From contig NZ_JAANOZ010000002.1 in NCBI RefSeq assembly GCF_011320115.1, positions 1 through 64,000 of the forward strand: 64,000 nucleotides of DNA. Direction: 5' to 3'. Position numbers and translations under genes: made by a program. Source of the stretch: Croceibacterium segetis (lineage in GTDB: Bacteria > Pseudomonadota > Alphaproteobacteria > Sphingomonadales > Sphingomonadaceae). Positions 21,201 to 30,900 of the stretch are shown here, in pieces (the first letter of the stretch is position 1; every line of letters begins with the position of its first letter). The notes below the pieces were generated by a model that was not told the DNA's origin, ran no database searches, and saw only the letters and a program-made list of their open reading frames with translations.

Positions 21201-21745
21201 TCGAGACCGTCGAGCAGCGCGCGCTCGCCGCGCTCCTCCCACTCGACCAGCAAGTCGGCGAGCACGCGCATGGCGAGGATCTCGCGGTCGCGATCCTCCA
21301 TCGGCTTGGTGCCCGGGATCAGCCCCGCTTCCTCCGGGAAAGCCGCGAGCAGCCATTGCGAGAAGGCGTGGATCGTGTCGATCCGCAGGCCCCCGCCGGG
21401 GCAATCGAGCACTTGCGCGAACAGGGAGCGCGCGCGAGCGATGGTTTCGGGCGTTGCCTTCTCGCCGATGTTGGTCAGCGCCTTGGCCAGCTCGGTCGAT
21501 TCGAGCCGCACCCAGCTTGCCAGCACTTCGTTGACCCGGGTCGCCATCTCAGCGGCGCCGGCCTTGGTGAAGGTCAGGCAGAGGATCTGCCCGGGCTCGA
21601 CGCCCTCGCGCAGCAGCAGCCGCAACACCCGCGCCGAGAGCACTTGCGTCTTGCCCGTGCCGGCCGAAGCCGAGAGCCAGACGCTGTCGCGCGGATCGAC
21701 GGCCTGGGCCTGCTCGTCCTTGAGCGGATGGACCTCCCCGCTCAT
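18281..21745 (-). CDS. addA: double-strand-break repair helicase-nuclease subunit AddA
   Basis: A 1154-aa UvrD-like helicase with a C-terminal RecB-type nuclease, the A subunit of AddAB, which resects double-strand breaks for RecA loading. Motifs in order: Walker A SASAGTGKTQVLSARVLRLL (about 20-39), the DEAQDTNAAQW box (IDEAQDT), VMTVHGSKGLQAPIVILAD, RLLYVAMTRAEEALFIG, and the nuclease motif LVVDFKTARRPP near the end. I start at the ATG at 21745 that overlaps the addB stop (ATGA); the open frame further upstream lies inside addB and is not coding. Confidence 0.96.
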   Translation of the reverse strand: MSGEVHPLKDEQAQAVDPRDSVWLSASAGTGKTQVLSARVLRLLLREGVEPGQILCLTFTKAGAAEMATRVNEVLASWVRLESTELAKALTNIGEKATPETIARARSLFAQVLDCPGGGLRIDTIHAFSQWLLAAFPEEAGLIPGTKPMEDRDREILAMRVLADLLVEWEERGERALLDGLEMLSVRMGPDGARKWLMRCAEARDAWLGPGGWQEPLGDRVRQLIGLPLDAGPDSLAALCCDDVFDRAALVRCVEINAAWGTATAQKCIEAIGEWLAADPAARATDCELLAKALFTNEGSVRSLRYLERLDANYAGMAERVRQCLDAVREQAALLALADLLTPALTVGRRFALAWDEAKTREGLIDFDDQIRQAAALLQNRDLGDWIRYKLDRQFDHILIDEAQDTNAAQWSIIYALTEEFFAGEGQRDNKLRTVFAVGDYKQAIFRFQGTSPENFENARRRFEKAMADAALDNLDARGLQNLGLGRSYRTAQPVLDFVDEAIGAIGHEAFGLDRPPDPHVGDKRPGLVGLWHPVGGESEEEAEEPEAADSWLPGPERAMADNIAAQVKAWLRPESEGGGFPLVKGRARNAGPGDIMVLVRKRRELAGLIVARLHAAGVPVAGVDRLRLGAPLAVKDLMAALRFAAQPLDDLSLACLLVSPLIGWSQDELLEHGYRDKGVALWDHLRRSRSPEAMRVADELRQLLARADFEPPQALLHWMLVGPWQGRRKLVSRLGREANDPIDELLNAALAHSASHTPSLAGFIQWFDAGEGELKRETGASEGLVRVMTVHGSKGLQAPIVILADATGNPDRSPTRGLTLKEDLPGGGGRTIPLPDLSKEEKVGRIAAAEGEAAAADRQEHWRLLYVAMTRAEEALFIGGALLSGEKEPAPDSWYARLAPLFGDEPVVDPIWGARQVRGERAAAIVAKAGSTTTARAVLPSWATTPIGPEPRPPRPLAPSSAGQDEGADPPLPPGADSFAARRGVLIHKLLERLPELAPEERLGRAREWLARQAADVAEAEREAILQSVLVVLEAPGWAEIFSPSALAEVPLAATVAGQVIAGTADRLLVEPGRVLVVDFKTARRPPASLSEIPPATLRQMAAYTAALEAIYPGRKVESAVLYTQTPLIVPIPAALLAEHKARLVGIEESFPG

Positions 21746-24690
21746 GCGCCGCGCCCCAGCCATTCGTCGAGCCGCATCAGCTGGTCGAAGCTCGAGTAGC
21801 CCGGCGCATCGGGGTTGAGCCGCGCGGTGAAAGGCTGGTCGCCGAGAATCCAGCGGTCGAGGGCGTCGTCGAGGTAACGCTGCGCTTCGGGCAGGAAATC
21901 GCCCGGCGCGATCCCCGTGCGCTTGCCGTCGACCAGCAGCGGCGTGGCGACGAAGCCGAACTTGTCCTTTTCCTTGCGCGACTTGGCGAGCGACCAGTAC
22001 TCGAAGACCGTCGTTTCGCCTTGAAGGTCGGCAAACGCGCCGTGGCGCACCATCAATCCCGTGGTGCCGAGCTGCAGCGCGTAACCGTTCTCGACCTGCT
22101 TCCCGCTGGGCGGCTGGCCGGTCTTGTAGTCGGCCACCGCCAGCGTGCCGTCGGGCAACCGGTCGATCCGGTCGGCCTTGCCGCGGATCAGCACCCCGCG
22201 GTACGTCCACTCACCCTTCTTCTCGATCAACGTCGGCACGCGCCCGGGGTTGGCGGCGATCTCGCCTTCAACCCATTCGAGCGCCTTCATCAACCGCGGC
22301 CGCCACAGGGCGCGCATCAGCGGGTGGTGGTTCATCTCGGCGAGCACTTCGTCGGCGATCTCGTGCATCGGCCGGCCGGTGTTGTGCCAGGTCTCCAGCA
22401 CCTTGTGCGCCGCGGTGCCGCGCCATTGCGGCGTCGGCTCGACGTCGAGCGGATCGAGCTCACCAAGCTGGAGGATCTCGGAGGCGTAGAACTGGTACGG
22501 ATCGGAGCGCAGCCGGTCGAGACCGGTCACGCTGACCCGCACCCGCCGCTGCTCGGCGCTCGGCCTCGGCTCCGGGCGCGGGTACAGGTTCGCCGGCTCG
22601 CCATCGTCGAGCGCGCGAGCAAGCGCGGCGATCTCGCGTTCCTCATGGCGCTCGCCGAGGTCGCGGCCAAGCAGCGCCTTGACGCGCAGGAGGAAGCGCG
22701 AGGGGATCGCCGGCCCCTGAACGTCGCGTTGGGATCGGCTCAGCACCACCTCGGGTGTGCCAAGCAGGCCGGCGAGGTCGTGCGCCGAGAGCCCGATGCG
22801 GAAGTCGGCCGCCGGCACCCCGAGCGCGCGCAGCACCCCTGGCGGCAGCAGCGGGTCGAGCGAGGGAGTGGCCGGCCAGGTGCCCTCGTTGAGCCCGGCG
22901 CAGATCACCAGCTCGGCGCGGGTCATGCGCGCTTCGAGCAAGCCGTAGATCGCCACCCGCGGATGGCCGCCATAGGGCGGGCGCACGGCGACCCGCTCCA
23001 TCGCGTCGCGCAGCGCGGCGGGCAGTTCGCTGGGGTCGATGGCGAAGCCGGTCTCGGCGGCGTGGAGGCGCAAGTCCTCGATTAGGGCGGACAGCGCGCG
23101 GCCGTCCTCGCGCGCCCAGGCGCCGTCGCCGCACAACTTCTCAGCAGCGACCACGAGCTTGTCGAGAATCTCCGCCAGCGGCCGACGCTCCTGACTCATC
23201 AGCGGTTCGAGAATGGCGGCGACGCCGGCCCACCAGTGCTCGACACCCGCCCTCGCGGCGATTGCCTTCAGCGGGGCCAGCCCCGGCGCGGGGCGCGGGC
23301 CGCGCAGCTTGAGCTCAAGGGCCCGGACATTGTCGAGCCATCCGCCCCGCCCGTCGCCGGAGCGCACCAACGGGTGCTCGAGCAACGCCATGAGCGGCAC
23401 CGGCGCGGCTTCCTCGGCGGCCGTTTCGGCGAGCAGCAGCAGGAGCCGACCGGCGGCGGTCTGCGACAGCGGGCGTCCGGCGGAATCGTCCGCCTCGATG
23501 TTCCATCTGCGCAAGTGGTGGACCACGCGCCGCGCGAGGCCGCGATCGGGAGTGACCACGGCGGCCCGCTTCTCAGGGTCCTCGAGCGCCTCGCGCACCA
23601 GCAGGGCGATCGCCTGGGCCTCCTCCTCGGGATTGGCGGTTTCGAGCAGCCGCACGCCCGAAAGCCGCCGCCTGTCCGCCGGCAGCGAGACCCACGCCTT
23701 GCTCGCCTCGGGCGGCAGGAACAGGTTGGAGATCGCGTGGCTGCGCTCGGGCGGTCCAACGCCGAGGCCGGCGCGATGCCACTGGTCGACCTCGCCGCGA
23801 GCCACGCCCATGCGGTTGAGCAGCAGCTTGAGATGGTACTGCGGATGCGTCACCGCGTCGCCCCGCGCGAACGGCGGATCGCTATCCGACGCTCCGGCTT
23901 CTCCGAGTTCCTCCCACACGTCGGAAGGCATCGACAAGTCGAGGTCCGGCAGGATCACCGCGCCGTTCGGCAGCTCGGAAACGACCCGCAGCAGCTCGGC
24001 CAGCGCGGGCGCGGCGCTGGTCACGCCGGCGGCGACGATCGGCGTCGCCGGCGGCTCGGCGCGCCACTTCTCGGCCGCGCGAGCAAACAACCGGTTGCGC
24101 CGCGCCGCCGCGTCGATCTCGCCGCGCGCGCGAAGTTCGTCGCGCCACATCGCGTGGACGGCGGCGAACAGCTTGGTGTTGGCCAGCCAGTGTTCGGACA
24201 TCTCGGCGAGCACTTGCCGCACGCGTTCGCCGAACAGGGCTTCGGGGTCGATATCCTCGACCAGCAGCCGGTCGATCGCCCGGGCGATTTCCTGCGCCAT
24301 CCGCAGCAGCGCCGCGCCGCGCGGCGGCTCGCGCTTCAGCGCCGTCATCGCGGCAGGGAGGAACTCCGCCAGCTTGAACAGCCGCCGGGTCGGATCGGCC
24401 GCGGGCGGGATCGCCGAGCCGGCGCCAAGCGGGTCGAGCAGCGGGCCCAGAGTCTCGTCCAGGTCGAGATCGCCGACCACCGCCATCCGCGGCATCAGCA
24501 GGCCCGCCCCCGACAGGCGGATGAAGGCCTCGCTGACCGTCCGCACCGTGCGCGTGCTCGGCAGCAGCAGGGTCAGCCGGGCAAGGCCGACCTCGGGTTC
24601 GGAGTATCGCGGCAGCAACCCGGCCACGAGCGCATCGGCGAAGCCCCGGTGCGCGGCAATCGAATAGACCTGCGGTTTGCGACCCCCCAT
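21742..24690 (-). CDS. addB: double-strand-break repair protein AddB (alphaproteobacterial type)
   Basis: A 982-aa partner of AddA. The N-terminal half is a degenerate helicase-like domain with an imperfect phosphate-binding region; the C-terminal part holds a PDDEXK nuclease domain, seen as EWTYRGVLIRGKADRID followed by LAVADYKTGQPPSGKQ. The Cys residues that hold an iron-sulfur cluster in Bacillus AddB are not evident, as is usual in the alphaproteobacterial form. It overlaps addA by 4 bp and starts 10 bp after murU. Confidence 0.94.
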   Translation of the reverse strand: MGGRKPQVYSIAAHRGFADALVAGLLPRYSEPEVGLARLTLLLPSTRTVRTVSEAFIRLSGAGLLMPRMAVVGDLDLDETLGPLLDPLGAGSAIPPAADPTRRLFKLAEFLPAAMTALKREPPRGAALLRMAQEIARAIDRLLVEDIDPEALFGERVRQVLAEMSEHWLANTKLFAAVHAMWRDELRARGEIDAAARRNRLFARAAEKWRAEPPATPIVAAGVTSAAPALAELLRVVSELPNGAVILPDLDLSMPSDVWEELGEAGASDSDPPFARGDAVTHPQYHLKLLLNRMGVARGEVDQWHRAGLGVGPPERSHAISNLFLPPEASKAWVSLPADRRRLSGVRLLETANPEEEAQAIALLVREALEDPEKRAAVVTPDRGLARRVVHHLRRWNIEADDSAGRPLSQTAAGRLLLLLAETAAEEAAPVPLMALLEHPLVRSGDGRGGWLDNVRALELKLRGPRPAPGLAPLKAIAARAGVEHWWAGVAAILEPLMSQERRPLAEILDKLVVAAEKLCGDGAWAREDGRALSALIEDLRLHAAETGFAIDPSELPAALRDAMERVAVRPPYGGHPRVAIYGLLEARMTRAELVICAGLNEGTWPATPSLDPLLPPGVLRALGVPAADFRIGLSAHDLAGLLGTPEVVLSRSQRDVQGPAIPSRFLLRVKALLGRDLGERHEEREIAALARALDDGEPANLYPRPEPRPSAEQRRVRVSVTGLDRLRSDPYQFYASEILQLGELDPLDVEPTPQWRGTAAHKVLETWHNTGRPMHEIADEVLAEMNHHPLMRALWRPRLMKALEWVEGEIAANPGRVPTLIEKKGEWTYRGVLIRGKADRIDRLPDGTLAVADYKTGQPPSGKQVENGYALQLGTTGLMVRHGAFADLQGETTVFEYWSLAKSRKEKDKFGFVATPLLVDGKRTGIAPGDFLPEAQRYLDDALDRWILGDQPFTARLNPDAPGYSSFDQLMRLDEWLGRGA

Positions 24691-24700
24691 CAGTGCGTCT

Positions 24701-25417
24701 TCAGCCCTCCCTCAGCGCCGCTTCGGTAGCAGGTATCGCCGCCGGCGTCCCGACCTCGAACCACTGTCCGGTGAAGGCAATGCCGTAGAGCCGGCCTTCC
24801 TCGATGGCGCGATCCCACAGCACGTTGGTCGAGAACGGACCTTCGGGCGCATCGCGCAGCAGGCGGTGGCTGACGAGCTGGATGCCGGTGTAGATGAACG
24901 GCGCGATGCGCCCGGAGCGGCGGCGGGTGACATGGCCGGTGGCATCGAGTTTGAAATCGCCCTTGCCGCGGAAATTGTGCGCCCCGCGGTGCGGCACCAG
25001 CGCCAGCAGTGCGTCCATTCGCGCCGCATCCCAGGCGTCGGACAAGTCGTGGAACACGTCTTTCGGACCGTCGAGCCAGATGTTGTCGCTGTTGATGCAG
25101 AAGAACGGGTCGGGGAGCAGCGGCAATGCCCGAACCATCCCGCCGCCGGTTTCGAGCAATTGCTCGCGTTCGTCCGACACGGCGACCATCGGCGCGGCTC
25201 GGGCCGTCACATGGGCTTCGAGCGCGTCGGCGAGGTAATGGACGTTGACCACCGCCTTGGCGATCCCCGCCTCGGCTACCCGGTCGAGCGCGTGGTCGAT
25301 CAGCGGCTTGCCGGCGACCCGCACGAGCGGCTTGGGCTGGCTGGCGGTGAGCGGCCGCATCCGCTTGCCCAGCCCCGCGGCGAGCACCATCGCGGTGTCG
25401 GAGGCGAGCTCGCTCAC
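24701..25417 (-). CDS. murU: nucleotidyltransferase, N-acetylmuramate-1-phosphate uridylyltransferase MurU
   Basis: A 238-aa NTP_transferase protein with the N-terminal signature MVLAAGLGKRMRPLT and PKPLV (about 10-31), EQLLETGGGMVRAL, and the metal-binding FCINSDNIWLDG. MurU makes UDP-MurNAc from MurNAc-1-phosphate and UTP in the anabolic peptidoglycan recycling route that bypasses MurA and is insensitive to fosfomycin. The assignment rests on direct coupling with the amgK-type kinase upstream; by sequence alone it could be called a mannose-1-phosphate guanylyltransferase. The start is the GTG at 25417, which overlaps the amgK stop (GTGA). Confidence 0.88.
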   Translation of the reverse strand: MSELASDTAMVLAAGLGKRMRPLTASQPKPLVRVAGKPLIDHALDRVAEAGIAKAVVNVHYLADALEAHVTARAAPMVAVSDEREQLLETGGGMVRALPLLPDPFFCINSDNIWLDGPKDVFHDLSDAWDAARMDALLALVPHRGAHNFRGKGDFKLDATGHVTRRRSGRIAPFIYTGIQLVSHRLLRDAPEGPFSTNVLWDRAIEEGRLYGIAFTGQWFEVGTPAAIPATEAALREG

Positions 25418-26391
25418 TGAAGCTCGCCGCCGCCGGTGTCGCGCACTTCCTGCGGGATGTTGCGGGCGAACCAATCGGCGACCGGCGCCAGCGCGGGATG
25501 CTTGAGGTCGCGTTCCAGCGCTTCCCACACGCGCGGTATGAAGGCGAGGTAGCGCGGCTTGTCGTCGCGCTTCCACAGGCGGCTGAAGATGCCGACGATC
25601 TTGGCGTTCCGCTGCGCGCCGAGGCGGGCATAGTCGGCTTCGAAATGCTCGCCCGCGTCGACCCGCGCCAGGTAGCGGTCGAGCATTCGCCGCTCGAGCG
25701 CGGGCGATACGTCGCGCCGCGCGTCCTGCAGCAGCGAGACGAGGTCATAGGCCGGATGGCCGACCAGGGCGTCCTGGAAGTCGATCAGGCCCTGGTGACC
25801 GCCACCCAGCAGCATGATGTTCTCGGCGTGGTAATCGCGCAGGACCGTCACGCCGGGATCCTGGCGCGGCAGCATCGGCAGCAGGACTTCCTCGAACGCC
25901 CGGCGATAACCCTCTTCGTCGACAGCGAGCCGCATTGCCGGGCAATACCATTCGGTGAACAGCCCCGCCTCGCGCTGGTAGGTGTCGAGATCGTACGGCG
26001 CGAACGGCCCCGGCGGCGATTGGTGCAGGCGAACCAGCGCGTCGATCGCGCGCTCGTAGACCTCCTCCTCGGCGTGCGCGTTGTCGTCGAGCCAGTCGCG
26101 CATGCGGTCCTCGCCGAAGTCCTCGATCAGCACCAGACCGCGCGAACGGTCCTCGGCGTGGATCTCCGGAGCGCGGTGGCCGTGCGCGGTGAGCCATTTG
26201 CCGACATCGAGGAACGGCCCCGGGTCCTCGTGAGGCGGCGGCGCGTCCATCAGCATCGCGCTGCGTCCACCGTCACGCACGCGGAAATAGCGGCGAAAGC
26301 TGGCGTCGCCGACGAGCGGCTCCACCCGGGCCCCGCCCCATCCCGCGCTGTCGAGAAATTCGTCGAGCCCTTCAGGGAGCTTGTCATTCAT
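25414..26391 (-). CDS. amgK: N-acetylmuramate/N-acetylglucosamine anomeric kinase AmgK
   Basis: A 325-aa APH-fold sugar kinase. The catalytic loop is LRDYHAENIM (D186, N191) and the metal-binding DFQ motif is LIDFQDALVGHPAYDL (D204). AmgK phosphorylates MurNAc and GlcNAc at the anomeric position, feeding MurU next door. Such genes are often labelled aminoglycoside phosphotransferase, but position between tsaE and murU with 4-bp overlaps on both sides supports AmgK. ATG at 26391 overlaps the tsaE stop (ATGA). Confidence 0.9.
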   Translation of the reverse strand: MNDKLPEGLDEFLDSAGWGGARVEPLVGDASFRRYFRVRDGGRSAMLMDAPPPHEDPGPFLDVGKWLTAHGHRAPEIHAEDRSRGLVLIEDFGEDRMRDWLDDNAHAEEEVYERAIDALVRLHQSPPGPFAPYDLDTYQREAGLFTEWYCPAMRLAVDEEGYRRAFEEVLLPMLPRQDPGVTVLRDYHAENIMLLGGGHQGLIDFQDALVGHPAYDLVSLLQDARRDVSPALERRMLDRYLARVDAGEHFEADYARLGAQRNAKIVGIFSRLWKRDDKPRYLAFIPRVWEALERDLKHPALAPVADWFARNIPQEVRDTGGGELQ

Positions 26392-26822
26392 GGCCAGCGC
26401 CCATGCCAATCCGCACCGGGTTCGACAATCGCCTTGCGCCCGCTTCCCGCAATTTCCAGCGCGATCGAAAGGCAGCCCGGCTCATGCGCGAAGCCGCCGG
26501 CCTTCTCCGGCCACTCGGCAATCAGCGCCGCGCCCTCTCGATAATCGTCCAGCCCGAGTTCCTCGGCCTCGCGCGGCCGCTCGAGCCGGTAGAAGTCGGC
26601 GTGCACCAGCGGCGGCTCGAGATCGTAGGTTTCGACGATGGTGAACGTCGGCGACGGCACCTCGCCTCGATGCCCCAGCGCGGCAATGATCGCCCGCGCC
26701 AGCGTAGTCTTGCCGCTGCCGAGCGGGCCGGAGAGCGCGACGACGTCGCCGGCGCGCAAGTGAACGGCGATCCGCGCGCCCAGCGCCTGCACGGCCGCCA
26801 AGTCCGGCAAATCGAGAATCAC
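26388..26822 (-). CDS. tsaE: tRNA threonylcarbamoyladenosine biosynthesis ATPase TsaE
   Basis: A 144-aa P-loop protein, TsaE, that acts with TsaD and TsaB in forming t6A37 on ANN-decoding tRNAs. It has Walker A GPLGSGKTT (32-40), the family segments VPSPTFTIVETY and LVHADFYRL, and DDYREGAALIAEWPEKA. The start overlaps the divL stop by 4 bp and its stop overlaps amgK by 4 bp, so it is translationally coupled on both sides. Confidence 0.95.
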   Translation of the reverse strand: MILDLPDLAAVQALGARIAVHLRAGDVVALSGPLGSGKTTLARAIIAALGHRGEVPSPTFTIVETYDLEPPLVHADFYRLERPREAEELGLDDYREGAALIAEWPEKAGGFAHEPGCLSIALEIAGSGRKAIVEPGADWHGRWP

Positions 26823-29161
26823 GGCAGCCAGATCGTCGCAGTGGTACCCACGCCGGGTTCGCTCTGCAGCTCGAGGCGCCCGCCATGCGCCTCGATCAAC
26901 TGGCGCGCGAGCGGCAGGCCGAGTCCGCTTCGGCGGGTATCGGGCAAGCCGTCCTTGCTGATCCGGGTGCCGTCGAGCGCGCGGGCGAGCTCACTCGGCT
27001 TCATGCCGGGACCGTTGTCCGAAATGACGATCCTCGCGCCCTTCTTCTGACGCGACAGGGCGACGAGGATCTTCCCGCCCTTGGGCGTGGCGGTGATCGC
27101 GTTGTCGAGCAGGTTGCCGATCGCCCGCCCGAGCTGGCGCTTGTCGGCCTGGATGACGCCCGCCCCCTTGTCGCCGCGCAAGTCGAGCGCGAGGTCGCTT
27201 GCCTCGATCGCTTCTTCGCGCTCGCGCACCACGTTGGTGACGAACGACAGCAGGTCCACCTCCTCGGTGGCGATCGGCAGCAGGCCGGCTTCGCTCTGCG
27301 TCAGGTCGAGCACGCTTTCGATCTGCGCCCGCAACCTGTCGACAGCGGAGAGGATCGCCGCGACATAGTCCTGCGCCTGCGGGCTCAACTCGCCGGCGAT
27401 CCCGCCCTGCAGCAGTTCGGCGAAGCCGCCGATCGAGGTCAGCGGGGTGCGGAACTCGTAGCTCATGTTGGCGAGGAAGCGGGTCTTGACCGCGTCGGCT
27501 TCCTCGAGCGCCGAGGCCCGCTCGCGCAGCACGTCCTCCGCCTTTTTCGAGTCGGTAACGTCGAGCACCGTGAGCAGGCCGTTGCCGTCGGGCAGCGGCA
27601 CCCCGGCGAACTCGAGCGTGCGCCCGTCGGACAACTGGACTTGCCCGCCTCGCTGCTGGCGGTCGAGCGTGGCGGCGCGAACGATCTCGCCGATCGCGGC
27701 GCGCTGGCCCGGACGGGCGAGACGCGGGCCGATCCGCTCGAGCACCGCGTCGATCCGCGGATGGGCGTCGAGGAATTCCTCGGGTAGTCCCCAGATGTTG
27801 CCGAACCGGCGGTTCCACAGCTGCAGCCGCCCGTCGGGAGCGAACACAGCGAGCGATTCGAACAGGCTGTCGAAGGTCGCCGCGCGGGTGCGCAGCAGCG
27901 TGTCGCGAGTGGCCGAGAGGGCGAGCGATTCGGTGCGGTCCTCGGCGATCAGTACCAGGCCGCCGTCGGGCATCGGCTGGGCGACGATGCGCAAGTGAGT
28001 GCCGTCGCTGAGCGTCCAGGCTTCTTCCTGCGCGGCATCGGCGCTGAACCATTCGGCGAGTTCCCGGCGCCACGCCGGGAAGTCGCGCACTTCCGGCAGC
28101 CGGCCCGCGTCGCGCGCCATGTCGAGGAAGCGGTCGAAGCTCGGCGGGTCGATGTGGCACGCGGCGCCGAGCGCGAAGATGCGCTGGAACGGCTGGTTGG
28201 AGAACGCCAGGGTGTGATCGCCGTCGAACTGGGCGACGCCGATCGAGAGCTGGTCGAGCATCGAGCGCTGGGCTTCGCGGAAGGCGCGGAATTCGCGCCC
28301 CTGCTCCTCCATCTCCTCGATATCGATCGCATAGCCGGCGACACCCTCGCCACCGAGCGGCAGGTCGCTGACCCGCAGGGTGCGGCGCTGGGTGCCGACG
28401 GTCGCCTGGACGATGCGTTCGACCGGCAAGTCCTTGTCGCGCGCCTGCTTGGCGATCTGCGCCGGGGTCAGGCCGTCGACCCGTTCGATCAGCTCGACCT
28501 GCTTCTTGACCACCGTCTCCGCATCGGCCGCTTCGACGGCGCTGACGTAGGCACTGTTGACCAGGCGCAGCTTCATGTCCGGCCCGCGGAACCACATGGG
28601 GATCGGTGCCGCTTCGATCAGGCCGACGAGCGCGGCGAAATCGCCCTGCGCGCGCATCGTCTCGGCCCGCAGCCGGGTCAGCTCGCCCTGGCTTTCGGAG
28701 AAGTCGAACCACCACAGCAGCGCCGCGCCGGTCGGCGAGATCGCCGGATCGGCGAGCTGCCCGCGCACCGCCAGGCTGCGGCCCGAGCCGATCGGGGTGA
28801 CGACCATGCGGAAGGGCGAAGCGGTCTTCTGGGTCCGGCGCACCGCTTCGGTGAGCTCGGCCAGCTCGCCGGCGAACAGCCCCTCATCCTCGCCGGCGAG
28901 CTCGCTGAGGTAACCGGGCATGCGCTCGAGCCCTAGCCAGGCGGCGATCCGCTCGGGCGCCTCGATCTTGCCGTCGGACTTTACGAGCATCGGCACCGCC
29001 GGCGAATCGTCGATCATCCGCGTCAGGCGGCGCGCGGTGACCCGCGAGGCCTTCGCCTGCCGCGCCTGCCGGCGCGCGACGAGCGCGAGCCATGCGGCGG
29101 CGAACGTCCAGCCGGCAAGCAGCAGCCCGAGCAGCGGCAGCGCGGTGGGGGAAAGATCCAT
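26819..29161 (-). CDS. divL: DivL-type tyrosine-substituted PAS sensor kinase homologue
   Basis: A 780-aa membrane protein. It has one N-terminal membrane helix (about 8-28), several PAS-like domains (roughly 35-530), a dimerisation helix and a C-terminal HATPase domain with the N-box NLLDNAITATP, DNGPGMKPSE and GLGLPLARQLIEAHGG. The H-box reads ANMSYEFRTPLTSIGG: residue 568, where histidine kinases carry the phospho-accepting His, is Tyr (TAC, complement of 27458-27460). This substitution, the length and the layout match DivL of Caulobacter, which regulates the CckA-ChpT-CtrA phosphorelay by binding DivK rather than acting as an ordinary kinase. Gene order with tsaE, amgK, murU, addBA and trxA supports it. 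The role in this organism is inferred. Confidence 0.88.
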   Translation of the reverse strand: MDLSPTALPLLGLLLAGWTFAAAWLALVARRQARQAKASRVTARRLTRMIDDSPAVPMLVKSDGKIEAPERIAAWLGLERMPGYLSELAGEDEGLFAGELAELTEAVRRTQKTASPFRMVVTPIGSGRSLAVRGQLADPAISPTGAALLWWFDFSESQGELTRLRAETMRAQGDFAALVGLIEAAPIPMWFRGPDMKLRLVNSAYVSAVEAADAETVVKKQVELIERVDGLTPAQIAKQARDKDLPVERIVQATVGTQRRTLRVSDLPLGGEGVAGYAIDIEEMEEQGREFRAFREAQRSMLDQLSIGVAQFDGDHTLAFSNQPFQRIFALGAACHIDPPSFDRFLDMARDAGRLPEVRDFPAWRRELAEWFSADAAQEEAWTLSDGTHLRIVAQPMPDGGLVLIAEDRTESLALSATRDTLLRTRAATFDSLFESLAVFAPDGRLQLWNRRFGNIWGLPEEFLDAHPRIDAVLERIGPRLARPGQRAAIGEIVRAATLDRQQRGGQVQLSDGRTLEFAGVPLPDGNGLLTVLDVTDSKKAEDVLRERASALEEADAVKTRFLANMSYEFRTPLTSIGGFAELLQGGIAGELSPQAQDYVAAILSAVDRLRAQIESVLDLTQSEAGLLPIATEEVDLLSFVTNVVREREEAIEASDLALDLRGDKGAGVIQADKRQLGRAIGNLLDNAITATPKGGKILVALSRQKKGARIVISDNGPGMKPSELARALDGTRISKDGLPDTRRSGLGLPLARQLIEAHGGRLELQSEPGVGTTATIWLP

Positions 29162-29198
29162 CCGCCTCAGCTATTCGGGCGAAGGGTGCGATGCAATG

Positions 29199-29323
29199 TC
29201 CTTCGAGACGCTCGGCCTGCGGCCTCGCTCCTCAGGATGAGCGGTGGATTTTCCCGACCCGCTCATCCGGAGGAGCGGCCGAGGAGCTCGCGCAGCGAGC
29301 GTCTCGAAGCCGCGTCTCGAAGG
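29199..29323. repeat. long imperfect palindrome (REP-like element) between divL and ahcY
   Basis: The left arm (29199-29244, TCCTTCGAGACGCTCG ... CTCAGGATGAGCGG) recurs inverted in the right arm (from 29259, CCGCTCATCCGGAGGAGCG ... CGAGCGTCTCGAAG, ending 29309), and a further CGCGTCTCGAAGGA copy abuts the ahcY stop. The arms of about 45-50 bp differ at several positions. The sequence type, TCTCGAAGGA with CTCATCCTGAGGAGC, resembles an interspersed palindrome familiar to me from alphaproteobacterial intergenic regions. It can form a large hairpin and may end ahcY transcription. Confidence 0.75.
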
Positions 29324-29324
29324 A

Positions 29325-30731
<1,407 letters not shown>

Positions 30732-30900
30732 TGGCTTGTCTCCTGCAAGATGCGGATGAGGGCGCGCCGGGGCTCCATGCGTCGCCAGTTCGGGCGCTCA
30801 TATACGCTGCTCGTGCGCGGCGGCAACCCCAAGCCGCCAGTTGCATGGCGCTAGCGAAGCTCTATCTACGCGCTGGACGGAGCAGGAAGGAACATTTCAG

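Noticed and set aside
19727-21799. 690-codon plus-strand frame across addA
   Set aside because: Lies opposite AddA helicase motifs; composition is Arg/Leu/Ala/Gly-rich noise.
30732-30900. Possible SAH or SAM riboswitch upstream of ahcY
   Set aside because: The 169-bp divergent region lacks recognisable SAH, SAM-II or SAM/SAH riboswitch core sequences or pseudoknot partners.
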